Positions 60,401-64,000 of a stretch of 64,000 bases of DNA are shown one piece after another. Source of the stretch: Fasciolopsis buskii. Lineage: Eukaryota; Platyhelminthes; Trematoda; Plagiorchiida; Fasciolidae. Location: NCBI GenBank assembly GCA_008360955.1, contig LUCM01008725.1, positions 84,135 through 148,134 of the forward strand, given 5' to 3'. Each line of letters opens with the position of its first letter. Position 1 is the stretch's first letter. The notes under the pieces were generated by a model. It did no database searches. It was not told the DNA's origin and saw only the letters and a program-made list of their open reading frames with translations. A program made the translations under genes and the position numbers.

Positions 60401-63400
60401 AGCTTTCTGATTAGCAATGTGGTCGGGTTTAGCCAAAAGCGTGGAAGTCGTTTGTATTCACCATAAGATGGCGAAGTATAGAAAGTCACTTACAATACCT
60501 CAGAGCGGAAAACAAGCTGTTTTTTATGACATTATTTTTAATCAATCTTTCCCAATCACCATTTTCTACCGATGTTTGTCTTACCGAATTCAGTTCGTGA
60601 TTCTGTCCTCGAAGCACACTTTCCTTGAGGAAACCGAGTTTAACGGGTCATTTTTGTCTATAGTCTACCGGCTACCCGATGACGTCATCAAAATTAGCTT
60701 CTTCCTTACTTTCGCTTTCTGTTTATGTCCATAGTTCTGGCGACAATAAAAAGCACAAAGATCTCTCAGCGATTTTTCTCGTAACATTCCTTGCTGTAAT
60801 CGAAGACATTGCTGGAGATGCACCATTATATTCGTTATTAGGGAATCTTTGTACAGTGACCAATCTTTTGGCAGGGTGAGTTTGGGAACACCGTTTTTGG
60901 CTGCGATTGAGGGCATTTAGATCCACTACTGAAAGTTAACTGAGTATTCCCTTTCGTAAACGGGCAATAAGTGGAAAATCAGGAAATTACAGCTTCGCAG
61001 GCACTGCTGGCTTTGTAAGAACTTTAATTCACGTATCCCCTCTTCCACAAATACTAGACGAGTTCCGTCTTGCTTCTGGTCACAATTACGACTTTATTTA
61101 TGTCACTGGGTATTCTATGCCATCGAAACGTGCTTGACAAGCGACACGCATTGCACTAGTTTACTGTTGCTTCGCCCCAACGCAGCAGTGTTTTGCGTCG
61201 TTGTTTTCAGTTGGTTTTCATAAAAAGTTATTATTTTTGTGCACAGCAACTTTCTGATAGATGTTTCACTTTTCTTGGGGAAAATTTCCTTGTGAATGAT
61301 TTATGGACAAGGGATAATGATTGTACTTCTGGGATGACCTCCATCGAGCCCGGCATTGAGAAGCTAGTGAGCGATTTTGCACATCTACCGATTACAGCAA
61401 AAAACGACGTCAATTTCTTGGTATGATAATGTCCCCTACTTTCTAACAAGTGTTTTCTGATGGCTACAATTAAATTATCAAACTGGAAACATCTCCTGGG
61501 GAAATCTCGAGTCTACCTTCCTCGGACGGGCCAGAGGTTTTAAACTGTTTGGACATGTGACCAGTGTGTTATTTGTACAGCCGTATTTTGTGTATCAGAA
61601 TGCCCGTTGTTTTTACAGGTTGCGGAAACGCCTAAAGCAATGTTATTGTAACTGGGCAAGCCTCGTAGCTGCTTCCTGAACCACTGGAACTACGTGTCGT
61701 CACCTTTCGTGTTGCGGTCACCAGTGCAGATATTGAACTCTAGCGTCACTAGTACCAGTCTTTCAATTAAAATATTTTGCAAATTGGCCTTAAGTTTTAG
61801 ACATCCACCTCGACGTCCATGGACATTTCAAATTGCTAGTGTACCGGGTCAGTAAATTCTTTTTGCTGTGACTTTAATACTTCGCAGTTGCCGAGGGTGT
61901 CAGCTGCATACCTGGAACCAACAGCCAAAGCAGTAAACTGCTGCAGTCAGTCGTGAGCAAAGCTGGGCAGTAAAAACGTCGCGGTTAGCAAGTGCCTCGC
62001 CCTCTATACTGAAACCGTCGTTGTAGATTAAGTGTTGGTTACGCATCTTCCAGTAACAAATTTCAGAGTAAACATAAACCGAATATATCGAACGGAGTAT
62101 CCTTGTGAACAGCAAAATAGATCCCAACAAACCAATAAACCCCTTGAACACGGAACACACTTTGAACAAATGGTGTCAAGAGGTTCATAGACTAACAAGC
62201 AATCAGATACCATTTTTGCACACGCTCGGTGACATGTACGGTGACTGGATGCCTGAAGAAAAGAAGCAGCTGATGACAACTTTTCTTGAAAAGATAAGCA
62301 TAGAAAGAACACACAGAAGAATTCCACTAACCGGAAGAAAATCGTTCACAGTAGTCCAAAATACACTGAGTCATTTTTTCTAATTATTTTCAGACTTAAT
62401 CTACCCCGAGGAATGCAAACATTCTACTAAGCAAAATGTTCGACGGAAAATGCGTCGATGTTTGCAAGGAAACAGATACAGTATGCAGGAATACTTCAGT
62501 GCAGATTTACGTTGTCCGTCTGAAAGGGTGAAAAACTTACATTTATATTGAGTGTTATTCAGTGCATTTCATTCTAAAACATGACAAACCGCATATGTGT
62601 GCTCGCACAAATATCCATACATATACATTTACATTATTAAGTGTACATAGATATGCCATGTTAGGCCACCTTGTACGCCACGGCTTATGTCATCAATCGT
62701 GAGATAATTACCACCATAAGACCCCGAAGAACTGCAGATACCAAATCAGTCACTTGGTGTGTGACAAAAGTCATGGATTTTGGAAGAGTTATCCACAATT
62801 CATTTAAACTCTTCGATAAAAGTCGACACATCACGATTCTCTGTTAAACTCTTGCCGGATATGGATAATTCTGAAAGACTGTGAAGAAGGGCATAATGGA
62901 GAATGCGCAAACATTTTATGGGATATTTGTCTTGCGGAGAATCTGTAAACAACCACAGTGGGCCGAAAAGTTCATGTTTCCGAATAAATCGGGCATATAG
63001 CCAGAACAATATAGTCAAAAACTTGGCCAGAAATGAGGTAGGATATATTTACCGTGTTCCGAAAAATAGTACCCAAATGAATTCGAGTGTTTGGAATGGC
63101 ATCCATATTTCAGAAAATAATTGATTATTATCGGAAATCATTTGCTTCAAGATCTTAGACGTTTGATATTACTATAATGAAATTTGATTGCTTGTATTTG
63201 CCCAATTGCACACGCGATCTATAGGTTTTGCTCACGCTGCACTTCTTACGAGTCGTCGCGTTAAAATGGCTCCGGTAAACCAGCATTCCTCCGCCAAGGT
63301 GTGCAGTCTCGTGCACTAAAATAACGGTGTTAATTGGCACTATGGAATATAACGATAATTGGACCTATGCGGTTGTCGAATGGAGATTTCGCTATTATAT

Positions 63401-63500
63401 GCAGGCGGGGCAATCGGAACCTGCGGCAACGGAATAAAAAAACAGCAAAATTGAGATCGAAGCAGAGAATGAACGGTAAAGAAATGGCGAAGGAGTTCGA
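57451..63500. other. No recognisable gene
   Basis: Numerous short frames overlap on both strands (60140-60916, 61193-61449, 61900-62383), none with clear splice signals plus a family feature. The 92-codon plus frame at 62105-62383 is lysine- and glutamate-rich at its end but unassigned. No RNA gene seen. Confidence 0.5.
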
Positions 63501-63814
63501 CTCAGAATCGTTCGTCCCTGTTCGGGTTCGCGTCCCAGTTCGGGCGCGGTGGATATGCACTGCTCATGATTCCTAACAAGGATGAAACAGCTGTACAGTG
63601 CTTCCATCGTTTCTTTATGGTGAGTTGGGCGATGATATCACATGGTAAATTATTTCATGAAATAATTTACCATGTGATATCATCGCCCAACTCACCATAA
63701 AGAAACGATGGAAGCACTGTACAGCTGTTTCATCCTTGTTAGGAATCATGAGCAGTGCATATCCACCGCGCCCGAACTGGGACACGAACCCGAACAGGGA
63801 CGAACGATTCTGAG
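63501..63814. repeat. 314-bp near-perfect palindrome (157-bp arms, no spacer)
   Basis: Positions x and 127315-x are complementary from 63501/63814 to the centre between 63657 and 63658, with one mismatch (63531/63784). The centre is TTATTTCA|TGAAATAA. The arms contain a dispersed repeat with a B-box-like GGTTCGCGTCC (63526-63536). Identical protein fragments appear on the two strands for this reason and are not genes. It is either a genuine hairpin-forming inverted duplication or an assembly or library fold-back artefact. Confidence 0.97.
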
Positions 63815-63978
63815 CTCTGTAGGTCATATCCAAAGCCTTCGTCGTACTTCGGCTACCTGCACAGAATCATCTAATCCCAGTAGGAGTCGAATCGCTGTGA
63901 GTAGCGGGAGAGTAGCGTGCAAATCATGACGGATATGTGCACATCGTGTGGTGAATTTCAACAAACCGTCAGAGCACT

Positions 63979-64000
63979 GCCCGTAGCGTAATGGCTAAAG
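63979..64000 (+). other. Possible tRNA-like head cut by the window edge
   Basis: The last 22 bases read GCCCGTAGCGTAATGGCTAAAG. TAGCGTAATGGCTA resembles a pol III A box (T-R-G-C-N-N-A-R-Y-N-G-G) at the distance from a 5' end expected in a tRNA gene or tRNA-derived SINE. The B box would lie outside the window, so this cannot be confirmed. Confidence 0.3.

Noticed and set aside
63395..63929. Pairs of near-identical 70-80-codon frames on opposite strands
   Set aside because: They are produced by the palindrome at 63501-63814, so the two protein copies are mirror images of repeat DNA.

Overview
The window reads as nuclear DNA of an animal, most likely a flatworm and, less certainly, a tapeworm of the diphyllobothriid type. 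It has about 40% GC by eye and almost no long reading frames. Short coding segments are bounded by GT-AG splice sites and separated by kilobases of non-coding DNA. Decayed CR1-like, RTE-like and Penelope-like retroelements, a tRNA-derived SINE and tetranucleotide microsatellites are scattered through it. The taxon is inferred from this repeat mix and from remembered resemblance to cestode repeats, not proven. No prokaryotic operon, rRNA or CRISPR array is visible.

Left end (1-8.0 kb): the best-supported gene is the 5' part of a mitochondrial-type Na+/Ca2+ (Li+) exchanger, NCLX/SLC8B1, on the minus strand. Four exons (7718-8026, 3251-3303, 3015-3066, 522-639) join in frame into 177 residues. 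They carry a signal-like N-terminus, the cysteine-rich luminal head, the first membrane helix and the first alpha-repeat (GNGAPD). The gene continues beyond position 1. An ATCT microsatellite and an 841-base run of N lie in its third intron.

Middle (8-34 kb): mostly intronic or intergenic sequence with spliced-exon candidates on both strands. The most informative is a minus-strand pair (30464-30515 and 27267-27420) that joins in phase and resembles the ligand-binding region of ANF-receptor/PBP1-type receptors. Others are a possible secreted-protein gene on the plus strand (21301-22044), a phase-compatible plus-strand chain (22434, 22914, 24174), a clean 42-codon minus exon (22130-22255) and a polyglutamine frame (33.6-33.9 kb). 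Mobile DNA here includes a reverse transcriptase scrap (about 13.1 kb), a 161-bp inverted-repeat element (13361-13521), a SINE (about 19.6 kb) and a Penelope-like RT (20.0-20.5 kb).

Right half (34-64 kb): a decayed CR1-like LINE (about 34.65-37.4 kb) and an internally deleted RTE-like LINE (about 43.9-45.6 kb), both on the minus strand. A cluster of exon-like frames lies at 42.0-43.4 kb, an isolated micro-exon at 47.7 kb, and a three-exon 3' gene end of unknown family at 53.1-53.8 kb (minus). A 314-bp near-perfect palindrome built from a dispersed repeat lies at 63.5-63.8 kb.

Except for NCLX, exon calls rest on open frame plus splice signals plus phase agreement. Genes are therefore partial and their products mostly unnamed.
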